Below, in pieces: positions 11,262 to 22,787 of a stretch of 64,000 nucleotides of DNA (positions within the stretch are counted from its first letter, which is position 1; the number at the start of each line of letters is the position of its first letter). Origin of the DNA: Triatoma infestans. Taxonomy: Eukaryota; Arthropoda; Insecta; Hemiptera; Reduviidae. Under the pieces are notes generated by a model. It made no database searches. It was not told where the DNA came from and saw nothing but the letters and a program-made list of their open reading frames with translations. A program made the translations under genes and the position numbers. The stretch is from contig JAAEAF010000250.1 in NCBI GenBank assembly GCA_011037195.1, positions 232,584 through 296,583 of the forward strand, written 5' to 3'.

Positions 11262-11676
11262 CTAAAAAGGTTCTGCTTGAGTCTGAGTAAACTCCACGCA
11301 ATTGCGGTTTATTGGGTGTCAAACACAATTCAATCAAATCCAAGGTGAAAAATATGGGAACCTGTTTTATTCGATTCTTGAAAAGAATTATGTTGTTCTG
11401 GTTTAATTTTATCTTACACTTAAGCCATTCTAAAGTAAATTAATATGTCATAACCCAATATAAGCGGTTTTTATCTAATTAAAAATCTCGATTTCTAAGA
11501 CATTGAAACTTTCTGAACTTCCTTCATATGTATGCAAGCAAGCGAATTAGAATATAAACAATCTCTCCAAGAGAAAGAAAGAAAAGATTCATGCATTTCA
11601 TATTACAGAGAAACATAACTTATCTTAGCATAATGTGCAAGAATTTTGGCTTTTTACTCAATATTAAATTACTTAC

Positions 11677-11767
11677 CAGTAGCTGTGGGCATAACAGGGT
11701 TTCCTAAGATTATACTAGTAGCCCAACTGGCATCTGAGCTTAGAACCACTTGTTCACCAATCGTAGC
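11677..11767 (-). CDS. CNOT7: CNOT7/Pop2 exon 1: start codon at 11,692 and upstream leader
   Basis: The 91-bp exon has a good acceptor (TTGTATGCAG) and donor (GTAAGT). Its last 16 bases code MPTAT plus the first base of a glycine codon, and splice in frame to HSGAIPSNEEC of exon 2. MPTAT parallels the MPAAT start of vertebrate CNOT7, so I place the start codon at 11,692 and treat 11,693-11,767 as 5' leader. The ATG has G at -3. The leader is open in the same frame back through the next exon, so a longer N-terminus is possible (see findings). The assignment of the exon to CNOT7 is strong because of the phase match. Confidence 0.85.
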
Positions 11768-13501
11768 CTGCATACAATTAATTATTCAAATTTATAAGAA
11801 AAGATAAGAGAAGACGACACAATTTACTATTTTAGGTTTATTACTTTTTGAGTAAACTTAGCATCATATTTATAGGATGAAACGTTTAAAATGCAAGTAA
11901 ACTGCATTTTGGTAAAAGTAGAGCATGGATAAGTGATATTTTCATTTATTTCAAGCCCACTATTGATAGCCATCTTCTTAGTTTATTAAAAATTACACAT
12001 TCAGATTTAAACGACAGGTAATGTCGAAAAGGGCCATGAAGTAAATTTCACTCATTCAAATGAATCTAAGTCCGTTAATATAATAGCAGTTATCACAAAA
12101 AACGCCTTGTTCTATTAAAATGTTACAACAGTATCATAAATAATAAGATGAACGCTACATCGAACAATTTACAGAAATAAGACAACTGAATGAACAAAAC
12201 CTTGATATAACCTTCTCAAAGTTTTTGAATTTCTTAAAAACCTACTAGCTAACCTTTCTAAAAAGAATCAATACAATAAAAAAAAAAGGATAAAGAAATA
12301 ACAATCCTAACTCTATTCCATTCTGTATATAAAACGCCGTGAATTAAAAACCACAAAATTTGAAGTTTTCTAACTATGATACATCTTTCAAAAATAATAC
12401 AGACGAAACAAATCAGAGGGTAACAAAATAACAAACAATTCCTAACTCACCGTATATTTTTTACAGGTATTTGCTTCTATGTACATATTAAAACTATCTA
12501 TTGTTTTTATTATGATAAAATTATCAATGTTCTCCCTGTTTGAAGTTTCCAAAGAGAAAACATTATTAGTAGTTTGTGATGTAATAGGCATTTTTAGAAA
12601 CCGAATAATTTGTACATTACTTTATACGCGATTAAAGATACAGCTGTTAAAGTTCTACTCTTATAGAAAACTATGACAGGAGTAAAAAAAAAAAAAAAAA
12701 AAACATTAATAACGTTTCATTTTGTCCATCCAGTTAACTCCCAAGTGCTTGAGATGAATCAAAATGTAAGGAAGAGTAAGGTGCCATATTTTCAACTATT
12801 TAAAGTGATGATTCTCGTAGGGAAAATTCTTCAAGTATTTATCACAATGGTGGATAATAAGCCGTCATTTTTATTTTTTCTTTCTTTAATTAAATAAAAC
12901 AACTTTTCCGACTTTTGAGATTGACCAACATAACTATAAACCATTCACTGTGACCCATAAAATTACTTGAGTTTGAACTTTGGTATCGAAAGTGAGACAA
13001 GATTATTCCACTCTTAACGAAAATTTCAAAAGTGCCGGCCAAGTTACCATAGTAACGCAAGCATATGTGCAGTATGAGAAAATTCCTTCCCTCCAAAAAA
13101 TTAACTGTAACCTTCAGGTTTTCTAAAACTTGTGATTCTATAAATGAAACTAATTTGATCAATGGGAATGTATGACTGGAAATCACTAAATTTTCATCAT
13201 ACTAACACTTTTCAATCTATGGTAAGTGCCGCGAAAGCTTTCCTTAATATATCACTAAAATGCAATTGAAAGAATGTGAAAACTACCACCAATAATGACA
13301 ATAAAAAAAAGATGGAAAGTGCTTAGTTTTTCATAAGAATATGTTTCTAAGTTCTTACTAGTTTCTTTGGATCAAACGGAAAAATAAGTATTCTGTAGTC
13401 TCAATTGTTTTGAAAGTAGAGGCTTCAGCAGAATAATTAAGAAAAGTGCTGTTTTTTTATGTTCAGGTTATAATGATATAGTTGAGAATAAATTTACTTA
13501 C

Positions 13502-13610
13502 TGTAAGCTTATCCTTGTAATCTGTCAAGTCCCAATACCTAGCAGTAAGAGGTGCACCTGTTAGTTGAACATCACTCTCTAGTAACACTTTCATTGGACT
13601 CCAGCACAGA
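13502..13610 (-). other. CNOT7: Upstream CNOT7 exon, probably 5' untranslated or N-terminal extension
   Basis: A 109-bp block is bounded by a strong acceptor with a polypyrimidine tract (TTTTTTTCAG) and a strong donor (GTAAGTAAATTT). It would splice to the exon at 11,767. In the CNOT7 frame it has no stop and includes an ATG (CCAATGAAA). It reads, among other residues, LTARYWDLTDYKDKLT. It has no known domain. The splice signals make it a convincing exon. Whether it is translated cannot be decided here. The first 20 or so bases plus the acceptor recur at 11,232-11,261. Confidence 0.6.
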
Positions 13611-14237
13611 CTGAAAAAAATTAATCATTAAAAAACTATATATTACTCGTTTATAACTAAAAATGGAATCATTACTTGAGAATTGTACCGAATACATCAG
13701 CATTTCTACCCACTTACATTGTGTAAATCATATTGAAAAATGTAGATTTTCTTGTTAAAAAATGAAAAATTCAAAAGTAAACTGAACCAATAGATCTACA
13801 CATGGTATGCTTTATACTTAATGGCACATATGATAAAAATAAAAGAGACATTTATCTGTATAACTTATACAATCATAGTAGATATTATACTTGTGAAGTT
13901 ACTGTAACTATCACATTAAAATCATAAATTCTACAATTAATATGTTAAAATGTCCTTTTAAAGAATATTATTCTAAAAACACAAGGAATTTGAGGATAAT
14001 ATGCAATGTGTCTCAGAGAACCAACCACTATAACCACTGTTGACATACAAGTTTTGCCTGTTTTGATAACTTATTGTTATTTTTGAAAGAGAACATGTAT
14101 ATTGAAAATGAAGATTCAAATAAACAAAACTACAAAAATATTTGAAATGAAGAAAGAAAACAAGACGCTTTATGAAAACATGGGATAACGAACTAAGTGT
14201 TATGTTCTACTCTATCTACCTTTTGTTAGTTACTCAC

Positions 14238-14380
14238 ATAATTAATTAAGACGTACAGTAATCGCCATATCCGAAATTCAAAAAATGTTTATAATGAATG
14301 AAGCCAAGGCATAAAGGTAGATGTAGCGTAGAAGCCTTCTTTCGTTTGAGAGTACGTCACCACAAATGGCGAATCGATAA
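14238..14380 (-). promoter_or_regulatory. Candidate CNOT7 promoter and first non-coding exon
   Basis: Within 30 bp this block holds three motifs typical of housekeeping promoters: a CRE/ATF-like TGACGTAC (minus strand, 14,353-14,360), a YY1/Pho-like AAATGGCG (14,364-14,371) and a DRE-like ATCGATA (14,373-14,379). On the minus strand a consensus donor GTGAGTAAC lies at 14,237, giving a first exon of about 130 bp that would join the exon at 13,610. On the plus strand a second good donor, GTGAGTGCC, follows at about 14,403, so the block might be bidirectional. The composition is richer in G+C than the neighbours. This is an inference from motifs and splice sites only. Confidence 0.35.
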
Positions 14381-14403
14381 GAGACAATTACAAAGGACTA
14401 TTT

Positions 14404-16185
14404 TGGTGAGTGCCCCCAAAAAAAGTATTATTATTTGTAACACATAAATAAACCGCTAAGTTCAAATTTTTGGTAAAATAATGAGTTTTATAAGTTAGTT
14501 GGTTAATTTTTAGAGAAATTCAATAAATTGTTTTATCAGGAGGAAAGCTATAAATTTCAAGCGGGAATTTTGAAGTTAATACTGTACAGTACTGTAACAA
14601 ACAACCTCAGCAAACTGCTAAAATTAAGGAATTTACTAATAACAATCTTTTTGAAAAGGAATATTTTTATAAAAAAGTCCTAAGCGTTATTTACTTTTAC
14701 GAATGTTCTTTTTTTAGAAGAAAGAATCTTTTGTGTTCTGAACTAAAAATCAGCAATGCTAAACTACCTGCAACATTGGCTTTATGAAGTAACTTTTCAA
14801 TTTGGATTTAATAAACATGATGGAGAATGATATGATAACAAATAATTTAAGATAAATTAAATGGCATTATCTAAAAAAACACTTCACAAATTTAAACAAC
14901 TGTTTACCAAAAAGCCTTTTAACATTTGTGAAAAAAAATAAATGTTTAGTATGAAAAATGTTTAAAAAAATTTAATATAAAGAAAGAAAGAAAAAAGAAA
15001 AGGAAAAAACTAAAATTGAAACTATTAATATAAACAATAATTTTCAAGAAAAGTTAAATATTTCTTATTTACCCTTCAAATATTAATGGACAAAGCATGT
15101 TTTCTATAACACAAAACAGTCTATATCTCATTATCATCGGTTTATACACTTGATAAAAACATGTACTTATTAGTTTTTTTTGACATTCATTAATTTGATG
15201 ACCCATCCGTGTTATTAGTCTACTACAATGGCTGAAATCAGATGGTTAAATATAAAAAATTATTGTTATAAATGTTCAAATTCTGAACAAGTTTACTTCA
15301 TTTTCGGCAACAGGAAGCAATATATACGAAATTAATCACAAAATAGTTAAAATGAGTAATCATGGAAATGATTAAATGTACTTACAAAAATCAATCTAAC
15401 ATAATTTTAAAATTTTTGAATATAAATTTTTAACTTTATGTTTTCGAATTATTGCAAACATCTTTTATTAACTACTCTTCTAAGTAAATTTTTATTTTTA
15501 AATGAATTTAATATTTTTGATTATAATCTATAACTGAATTAATTCACAATTTTTTTTTTTGGTTAAAATTCAAATAAATGATTAATCAAGCTTTTAGATA
15601 GCGGATGGATTTTTCATTTTAACTTTTAAATAAAACATTTGTTCAATAAAATTTACACAGTTCTGTATTTAGATCATAATTTACAGAGACAAAACAAAAG
15701 AGCTAATTTTGATAAAAATTCATTTCTTTTATCCAATAACATTTTAATTTTAGACCATATATATGTATATTAAATTGAGAAGGAGTCTTTAATAAATTGC
15801 TTAACTTTATATCCTAAACCTTTAATACATTTTGATAGATCCTCATAAAAATAAGAGTTCAATATCCCAATAAAGTTCAGGATAATCAGAATTATTGATC
15901 CCTAAAGATAATAATATATTTATATTTGATAGAGAGTCATAGTTCTTGAAAATTAAATAATTTAAAGACTATTTCCACTAGGTTACTAGATTATTGTAAT
16001 ACATATGATTTTATAATCTCTATAATTGAAAATACAACTAATTTTTTTATTAGTGCCAAATTTTATATGAATAAGAGCACTCCATCCTATCCTTCTTTTT
16101 GCATTCCATGAAGTTTGAAATATTTGACAGTATATCAAACCACTCTATTCATTTTGATATATTCAATTATTTTTATTTACTTTTA
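14404..16185. other. AT-rich spacer, no gene recognised
   Basis: This stretch contains only poly(A)/poly(T) runs and an AAAGAAAG-type low-complexity patch near 14,980-15,005. I saw no exon-like block with splice sites and no transposon termini. Confidence 0.5.
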
Positions 16186-16440
16186 TTATTGGTAAGAGGA
16201 AATATTGCTATTGGGTCAAATTTTGGAAATTAAGTTTTCACCGGAAATACAAGTTTTGATATCTCCTTAGTCTGAAAGAGATGATTTTTAGAAAATGGTT
16301 TGTGTATGTGAACAGCATAGCTCAAATCCAAAAAAAATCGAAGGAAGTTAAAACTTTTTGTTCAATTTTTTGTTTTCCTGGGCAATAAATCAGTAAATCC
16401 TGAATTAGCAACGACTTACTGTCGCATATACTTTGAATAG
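16186..16440 (+). repeat. Diverged HINE-like 5' fragment
   Basis: GGTAAGAGGAAATATTGCTA, then AGTTTTCACCGGAAATAC, then GTATGTGAACAGCATAGCTC follow the consensus 5' third of the family in order. The terminal ACTTTCTC motif and everything past the first unit are missing. Confidence 0.6.
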
Positions 16441-17081
16441 TAACTGAAAAACATGGTATTTTAATTATGCAAAAGATTTATGGTTAGGTGAATGTCCATC
16501 TTGTCGTTCAATTGCAATTTCACAGAGATGTGATTCAATTTTGTGAATAAAACTGTGTTTTTTATCTGCTTTTATAATTAAAATTTCATGTATTCATTTG
16601 AAGGAGAAAACTAAATATTTCTATTGTGATATTCTATAGCGATTTAAATCTCCATCTGTTGCCCTAAATACTGAGAATAACTATGATTTACACCAAAATA
16701 CTGAGAACACCTATGATCTCCTAATTTGCACAACATTTTTTAAGCTAAAATTAAACTTAGAAAATGTGGTGCTATTAAGCAACGTAAACTAATAGTAATA
16801 GATCAATAATCTCAGAAAATAATATCTTTTCTATGCGACTTGTAAAAACAAATTTGAATGAAACAACTAATTAATGCTTAATATAAATTAGTTTCTCTTA
16901 AGAAATATTTAAATTATAAATGCTTCAGCCATAAATTGATTTTGTTGTTGAAAGAAGAAAATTCTCCAATCTTGTCTAGATTTTCAAAATAGAGTTTATG
17001 GGAAAGGTATTCTGTGCAATATACCCCATTGCAAGCGTTTTTATAGACTATTAAATATTATTATAATTCATAATAATGGAA

Positions 17082-17250
17082 GGTAAATGTGAGACCGCTT
17101 CCAGGTGGGGTCAACTGGTTTGCTTTTCATCAAGCACACGGTTAAATAGTTTCAAGTTGTCGCCAATAGACCAAGATGTTAAAGAAGAAAAATCTTTTCT
17201 GTATAATGCATATTTATACTGGGCTACTAGTAGGTCAAAATAATGGCGTA
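17082..17250. repeat. Unclassified dispersed repeat, copy 2
   Basis: Second copy of the repeat at 8,868-9,045, in the same orientation, sharing GAGACYGCTTCCA-like, GATGTTRAAGAAGAAAAATC and TTTATACTGGGCTRCTAG blocks. It has no recognised function. Confidence 0.55.
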
Positions 17251-18132
17251 AAAAAAAAATTATGTTACATAAACTATATTAATTTCAAAGTACTTTTTTA
17301 GATAGCTACTTCCATATCCTAGATAATGATTTCCATAACTCTCACATATCTCTTTCACTTCTCCTACATGCCATAATCCCTGTTTCCTTCTATATCATTT
17401 TGAATCGCATGCTCTTCATTCTTATCCATCTCTCTCCTTCTCTAACTTCTCTTCAGTTTTTTGGGGGATGCTTCTGTTCTCGATAGTAATTTTTTTTTTT
17501 TTCTAAAGAAGTACTATTTCTCTTTAGTTTTTTACAATCTTGGCTTCTATCATTATCTTATGCCTCTTATTCACTTTAAATAGCACTATTCAAATGTTGA
17601 TGTAATTCTAGATCATTTTTAATGTCTTGTTTTTTTCGAAACATCTTTTGGCTGATTGCAGATTTTTTCGCTAAGTATGTGCATTATCTTTCTGTAAACT
17701 TTAATGATCCCTCTCAAAATCTGAATTCTTCTTAGTATGGAAATATCTGCTGACAAAGATCTATATGATTTTTAATTATTCTCCCACAAAACAATTCCTA
17801 TGGTTTGAAAATTTCATGTTAATTTTCATGTAATGCATCATGTGTTAATACGTGAATTAATCCAACATTAGAAAGTTAATATCCTTAACTCTTTTCCCCA
17901 TTTTCGATGTTTCAATATATGTAAATTTATTTTCATTTTATCCATTTTGAAAAACAGCCACAACGAGTTCAAAATCTTTCATTTTTATATGAGACAGACT
18001 TCGTCTTTTCCTTCTGGGAGTACTTCGAGATACAAGCTGAGATAGATAGCCAGGTGTCTTATATATTCTAGATTACTTATTCTAATATTTTGCGATTTCC
18101 TCCTAAAATCTATGTTTATAGGTCGTGATATA

Positions 18133-18963
18133 CATTGGCTCACTTAAAAGTAGACACTACTTCAATATTCTTTTTTGAACTGTTGAAGTGAAACTGAGTT
18201 TAAATAAGTCTAAACTATTATTTTTATTAATAAAGACCAATTTATTACTGTAAAATTCAATCTAAAAAAAAACTTTATCTTTAAAAAAATAAATTAATGT
18301 AAAAATATAAAAAAATGTTATGACAAATAGTCACACTCCAAATAGTTCAAAAGTTCTCCAGCCACTTCACAATCTCCTGATTTGAATGTTTATGGCATTA
18401 TCTTGATCTACAAATAAGAAAACATCAAATACAGTTTCAGAATTGAAAGATAACTAAAAAAACTGGGATAGTTGATGCTAAGAAGGATGATGGTTGTTGA
18501 GAGAAGCGAAGGTAACCCTACTAAATACTAACATAGAATAAATCAATAATTTTTAATAAAGTTTTATACTTATAAACATAAAACAGCTGTCCACTTTTGG
18601 GTGTGACTACATGTAATTACATTAAAAAAAAAATAGATTGAATTTTACAATAATAAACTGGTCATAATAAAAAAAAAAAAAATATGTGCAAGGGTCCGCA
18701 ATGCTGGATAACATATGGTATTTTATCCGTCGTAGCCTGCATATTCTAATGCGTTTGAAGTGAACTCTCTGCACGAAATGGATAGATTTACTCTGACAAT
18801 GAATGAAAATCCAAAAACGGTCAGGAACAAAATAAAAATGCATGCTAAGACAGATAAAATACCAAGAAAATAATAGTTAAGAAATTTTAAACACACTTTT
18901 AGTCAAACAGCTCAAAAAGAATACTGAAAAATAGTGTCTACTTTTGGGTGTGAGTCCCTGTAT
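18133..18963. mobile_element. Nested or rearranged Tc1/mariner-like relics
   Basis: The left end TCACTTAAAAGTAGACACTA and the right end TAGTGTCTACTTTTGGGTGT form terminal inverted repeats, the right one ending GAGTCCCTGTA as in Tc1-like elements. A further right-type end lies at about 18,587-18,612, and the sequence at 18,635-18,675 is the inverse of 18,215-18,260, so two copies in opposite orientation are joined or nested. Near 18,360 the plus strand gives PATSQSPDLNVYG, resembling the WPxxSPDLNPIE block near the third catalytic residue of Tc1 transposases. The coding region is broken by stops. Confidence 0.6.
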
Positions 18964-21500
18964 GTGTAATGCTATTATCCAGTTATTGGCTAAATTTAAA
19001 GTTTTAAATTGTATGTAATTTTACATCGAAATGGAGATCAATAAATGGGAAACATATGCATATATTGTTACGTTTCTACAAATATATATATTTTTTAAGC
19101 CTCTTATTGCAAGCAGATTAAAATTTATGTTCTAACATTTTATTAATTTAAAATGGCAAGTTGTACTTTTAATTTTCTAGGCTTTTTGAATATGGAAATT
19201 AATAAAAATTTAATATTTGGAGTCCGAAGCATTAATCTATTCTTGCCAACCAAAAAGAATACTTTTCAAAGATATAATGAACACATCAAAATGCAACAAC
19301 AGCAATCTCTTGTCTCTATGTGCAACTAATTGAGTTTGGCACTGCCGATGAAATATATGATTAGTTTGTTTGTTCACTTTTGATGTTAATCCTTTAGTCC
19401 TCATCGTATGAGAAGAAGAGCCTGTACATTGAATGGTAGAATGGCCAAAAAGCTTTCCCTGCCAAAAACCTGCCTGCTTAATTCTATAATAGAATTAATA
19501 TCTTCAAGCAGCAAACTTAATATAATGCCACCTCACCATAGCAGCATGAAACAACCTGATTTAATAACCATTGGATGTATCCCGACTCACATATTGGGAG
19601 TAGTCCCCCAAATCTTCCCAAAATTCTTCGAAACTGCCAAAAGGAAATATTTGCCTTATGATGCCAGGTCTTAACATGTTCGCACTAATCTAGTTTACTG
19701 TCGCATACTACACTAAGCAACTTATACTAATCTGAACAAAAATTCCTAAAACCAATGTGTATAATACATAAATAAATAAAAAGTCTATCTTTTGGGAAAA
19801 ACCAAATAACAATATTAATTGCACTAGGAAAATGACCTTTTATGAATTTACTTACCTGAAGTTGAGTTCCAAATTTGAGTGATGTTTACAACCAAAATAA
19901 AGGTTTAATTTTTCTTCTCTCAAATTTTCGAGGAAAAAATGCATCTTAATTTGAAACGTTACAACTTTGAATTTCAACTTCACTTTTTTTTTTAATATTT
20001 AAAAATAAAAATTGCCACCTAAAATAAGGACAACATATCTTTTTCTCGAGAAAGCGACTAAAGTACTGCACTAAAAAGCAGTGTTACTGCCCACTAAATA
20101 TAAATTCCCAAAATGTTGAAATAAAAAAAAAATATATATATAATTCATAAAATTAGAAAAAATAATTTAAAAATTTATATTGCAAAAATTCTAAAAGGAA
20201 ATTCATACTTTTAATGAAGAATTATTTGTATAATGTACGGTCTTTTTATTTTTGTGATGTGATATTTTTAGTGATGCTCGTCGAGCGTTCCTTCACCATT
20301 AAGTTAATGCAGGGCCGGCGGAGCACCTCTGCAATCGGGGCGGGAACTTTTGGGAACACCCAAAATTAAAGTGAAAAAGTAAAAAGAAATAATAATAATT
20401 TCATGCGCAACAATTAACTATAAATAATATAATATATAATAATTATAAGTAAATATACTTATCCGAACCTTCTCTTTGACTAACAGTCAGTGACTTCAGT
20501 TGATTTCGAGCGTATGTAAGGAAAGTTATCTAGGTCAGTGCCAGTGACTGTTAACAATGATAAGTTTTTTGTTTTCTTTCAAGTTCCCATTTTTCTATTA
20601 TCGAATATATTGAAATGTAATGTTTTTAATTAATGAATGTTAAAATTTCATTTCCCAGATTTTTTTTTTCATTAGAAAATTAGCCCAATTAACGCGTTTT
20701 ATGCAAAATCCTTCTACGGGCCGGGACCGGCATAATATGGAAGACCCATGATTTACAGGACTTTCGGTTCAGGACTTTCATTTCAATCATTTTTTTTTTT
20801 TAAATATTTAATTTTTATTGAAAAGTTTTAATTTAATTGTGCCAGTGGTTTTTGCAGGGGGGAGGTGCTCTAAAATGGCCACCAATTAAGCCTGTCCTAA
20901 TAAGAAAAGCCCACAGTTCATCTCCTACAAGCTGAGAGAGAAGTAAAAGGCACTAATGAATGGTAAGAAGATGACCTTCGCAATTTCATCAAGATTACCT
21001 ACCTCAATAAAAACGTTTGCCAGATGTAGGCTGTTGACTGATCATGATTTGTTGTGGAAGCCACAAAAACTGATAGTGGCTTGAAATGTCCAAACATCAT
21101 GCTAAGTAAGTCAACGCTAACTCTCTGCCATCTCCTAAATCCGTGTAGATTAATCTTTGGTATATCTGGCAAAAACATTATTCTAAATTATTAAATTTTT
21201 CGTTTCTAAATTATATAGAATTTCTGTTATCTTTTGCAAAAAATTTAGTTTCTTTTGCATATTTTTTTTAGTTATATTAATAAAAAACAAAAAATGCGCT
21301 AAATAAATTATTAAAAAAAAAATGTAATGTAGTAAACCATGGATTTTTCTTATTCCAGTTAATACATTTGCTTACTTAGAAGTTTAGTTAAGTAACATAA
21401 ATATATAAGTACTTGTTAGCACACTTTTCAATATCATTAAGTAATAGTACAGATCTGTAAAATCTAACAGATTGCTTAAAATCATTTTCAGATGAAAAAT
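18964..21500. other. AT-rich spacer with weak repeat traces
   Basis: No gene is supported. Near 20,303 CAGGGCCGGCGGAGCACCTC resembles the terminus of a hAT-like element and GAGGTGCTC near 20,864 is a partial inverse match, but the ends do not pair convincingly. A strong splice-donor-like GTAAGTAAATTC (minus, near 19,855) has no matching acceptor. Confidence 0.4.
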
Positions 21501-22350
21501 GTTTCAAATGAAAGAGTTAGGTTTATATTTGTAGTTTATATCTAGAATACCAAGTTTAAAGAAAATCACTGGATCCGTTACGAAGAAATTCCATTAAACT
21601 TAGAAGCTTATTCTGTAAAGATGCACAGATTTTACAAAATTTGGTTTTCAAACAATGCTTTTAATTTATCTCTGTGATAGAACCATACTTTATACTCATA
21701 TTTGCACCGTAGATGAAAGTTTAACATTGCAGCTTCCCAAATCCAGAAATCAATATTTCTGGAAAGATTAAAGTGATAGCTATTTAAGAGTGATTAATAC
21801 CCATAGTTTAAAGAAAATCTTTGAATACATTTTTGAAAACATCGCCAAAAAAAAACAAAAAACGATAAAGAACATTTTGTAAAGTAAACGGAATCCCAAG
21901 TTTGAGCTTCTTGTAATTGTTGTGGTTGGTTCAGCAGAGCTGGAAAGCATTAGAGATATTTTCCGTGATAGCCTGCTTCTTTTGGTGGTCATCGACCGGT
22001 TTCGGGCGTAAGCCCATCATCAGCATGTTTTTGTCAAAACAGTGTGATAACATAGACTTGCACAAAACAAATTCAGAATTTGCTCTGTTGAAGACTATGT
22101 TATCACACTGCTTTGACAAAAACATACTGTGATGGGTGAACGCCCGAAACTGGTCGATGATTAGCAAAAGAAGCAGGCTATCACGGAAAGTATCTCTGAT
22201 GCTTCTTGTAATTTTTCATTTTTTAGATATTTTTTTCACGCTCACATATATTTTTTTAAAGCTTGTCCTTTCACTAAAAAACATTTTTTTCTTAATGAGG
22301 GGACTTCCAAAACATACATTTCCTCTGAAAACACAAGTAAAAAAATTCAG
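21500..22350 (-). repeat. Diverged HINE-like relic split by a palindromic insertion
   Basis: Blocks such as AAAATGTTTCAAATGAAAG, CCAAGTTTAAAGAAAATC, CGGAATCCCAAGTTTGAGC and AAACATACATTTCCTCTGAA follow the old subfamily on the minus strand. The relic is interrupted at 21,918-22,200 by the fold-back element. Rejoining across it restores the family sequence. Confidence 0.55.
21918..22200. mobile_element. Palindromic fold-back element with 12-bp target duplication
   Basis: Two arms of about 125-130 bp are inverse complements around a centre at 22,075 (TTC-A-GAA). Both arms carry CCGTGATAGCCTGCTTCTTT, a CATCGACC/GTTTCGGGCG block and TGTTTTTGTCAAA. The insertion is bounded by direct repeats GCTTCTTGTAAT at 21,906-21,917 and 22,201-22,212. 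The left side has about 30 bp (TGTTGTGGTTGGTTCAGCAG) not present on the right. The two overlapping open frames on opposite strands are mirror images caused by the palindrome and are not genes. Confidence 0.85.
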
Positions 22351-22565
22351 CAAGTTCATCAATATTTCCTCCAGTTAGAAAGAGTTTAAATAAAAAAAAT
22401 CCCTTTAGTTAAGTGGTATTTCCTGTTAATCAAGTATATGCGAATTTTTACAATACATGTTGTAGTCCTTAATTGGTTGAGGTGTACAATAAACTGATTG
22501 ATACTTTAGAAAAAGGCCTACTCTAGAACTTGCTTAAAATGCGTTTTTCTTTTGTTTCAGAAAAA

Positions 22566-22772
22566 GAAGGGATTAGCTCATTGGTAGCGAGCTGGACAAG
22601 TAACGCGGAGCTCCCAGGTTCGAACCAGCATGCTGCCCTTTGATTTTCTCTTGTGGTGTCTATAGTTAGAGAACACTGCTCGGAGGCCGGCAGTGCACTG
22701 AGAAGGCTTCGGGAGGTACAATAGATCTTTCAGGTCGCCATGCAATTATCCCCTAAAATAATCTATCTAATC
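22566..22772 (+). mobile_element. tRNA-derived SINE, copy 2, with target duplication
   Basis: The A box TAGCTCATTGGTAGCGAGC and the B box GGTTCGAACC are both well preserved, followed by the family body (GCCGGCAGTGCACTGAGAAG, ATCTTTCAGGTCGCC) and an ATCTATCTAATC tail. It is flanked by a 15-bp target duplication with one mismatch, TTTGTTTCAGAAAAA at 22,551 and TTTGTTCCAGAAAAA at 22,773. This is the clearest copy of the SINE in the window. Confidence 0.9.
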
Positions 22773-22787
22773 TTTGTTCCAGAAAAA

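Noticed and set aside
21917..22167. Two overlapping open frames on opposite strands with similar peptides
   Set aside because: They mirror each other because the DNA is palindromic; no coding signal remains once this is considered.
22566..22640. A functional tRNA gene
   Set aside because: A and B boxes exist, but the sequence cannot form a complete cloverleaf and continues into a SINE body.
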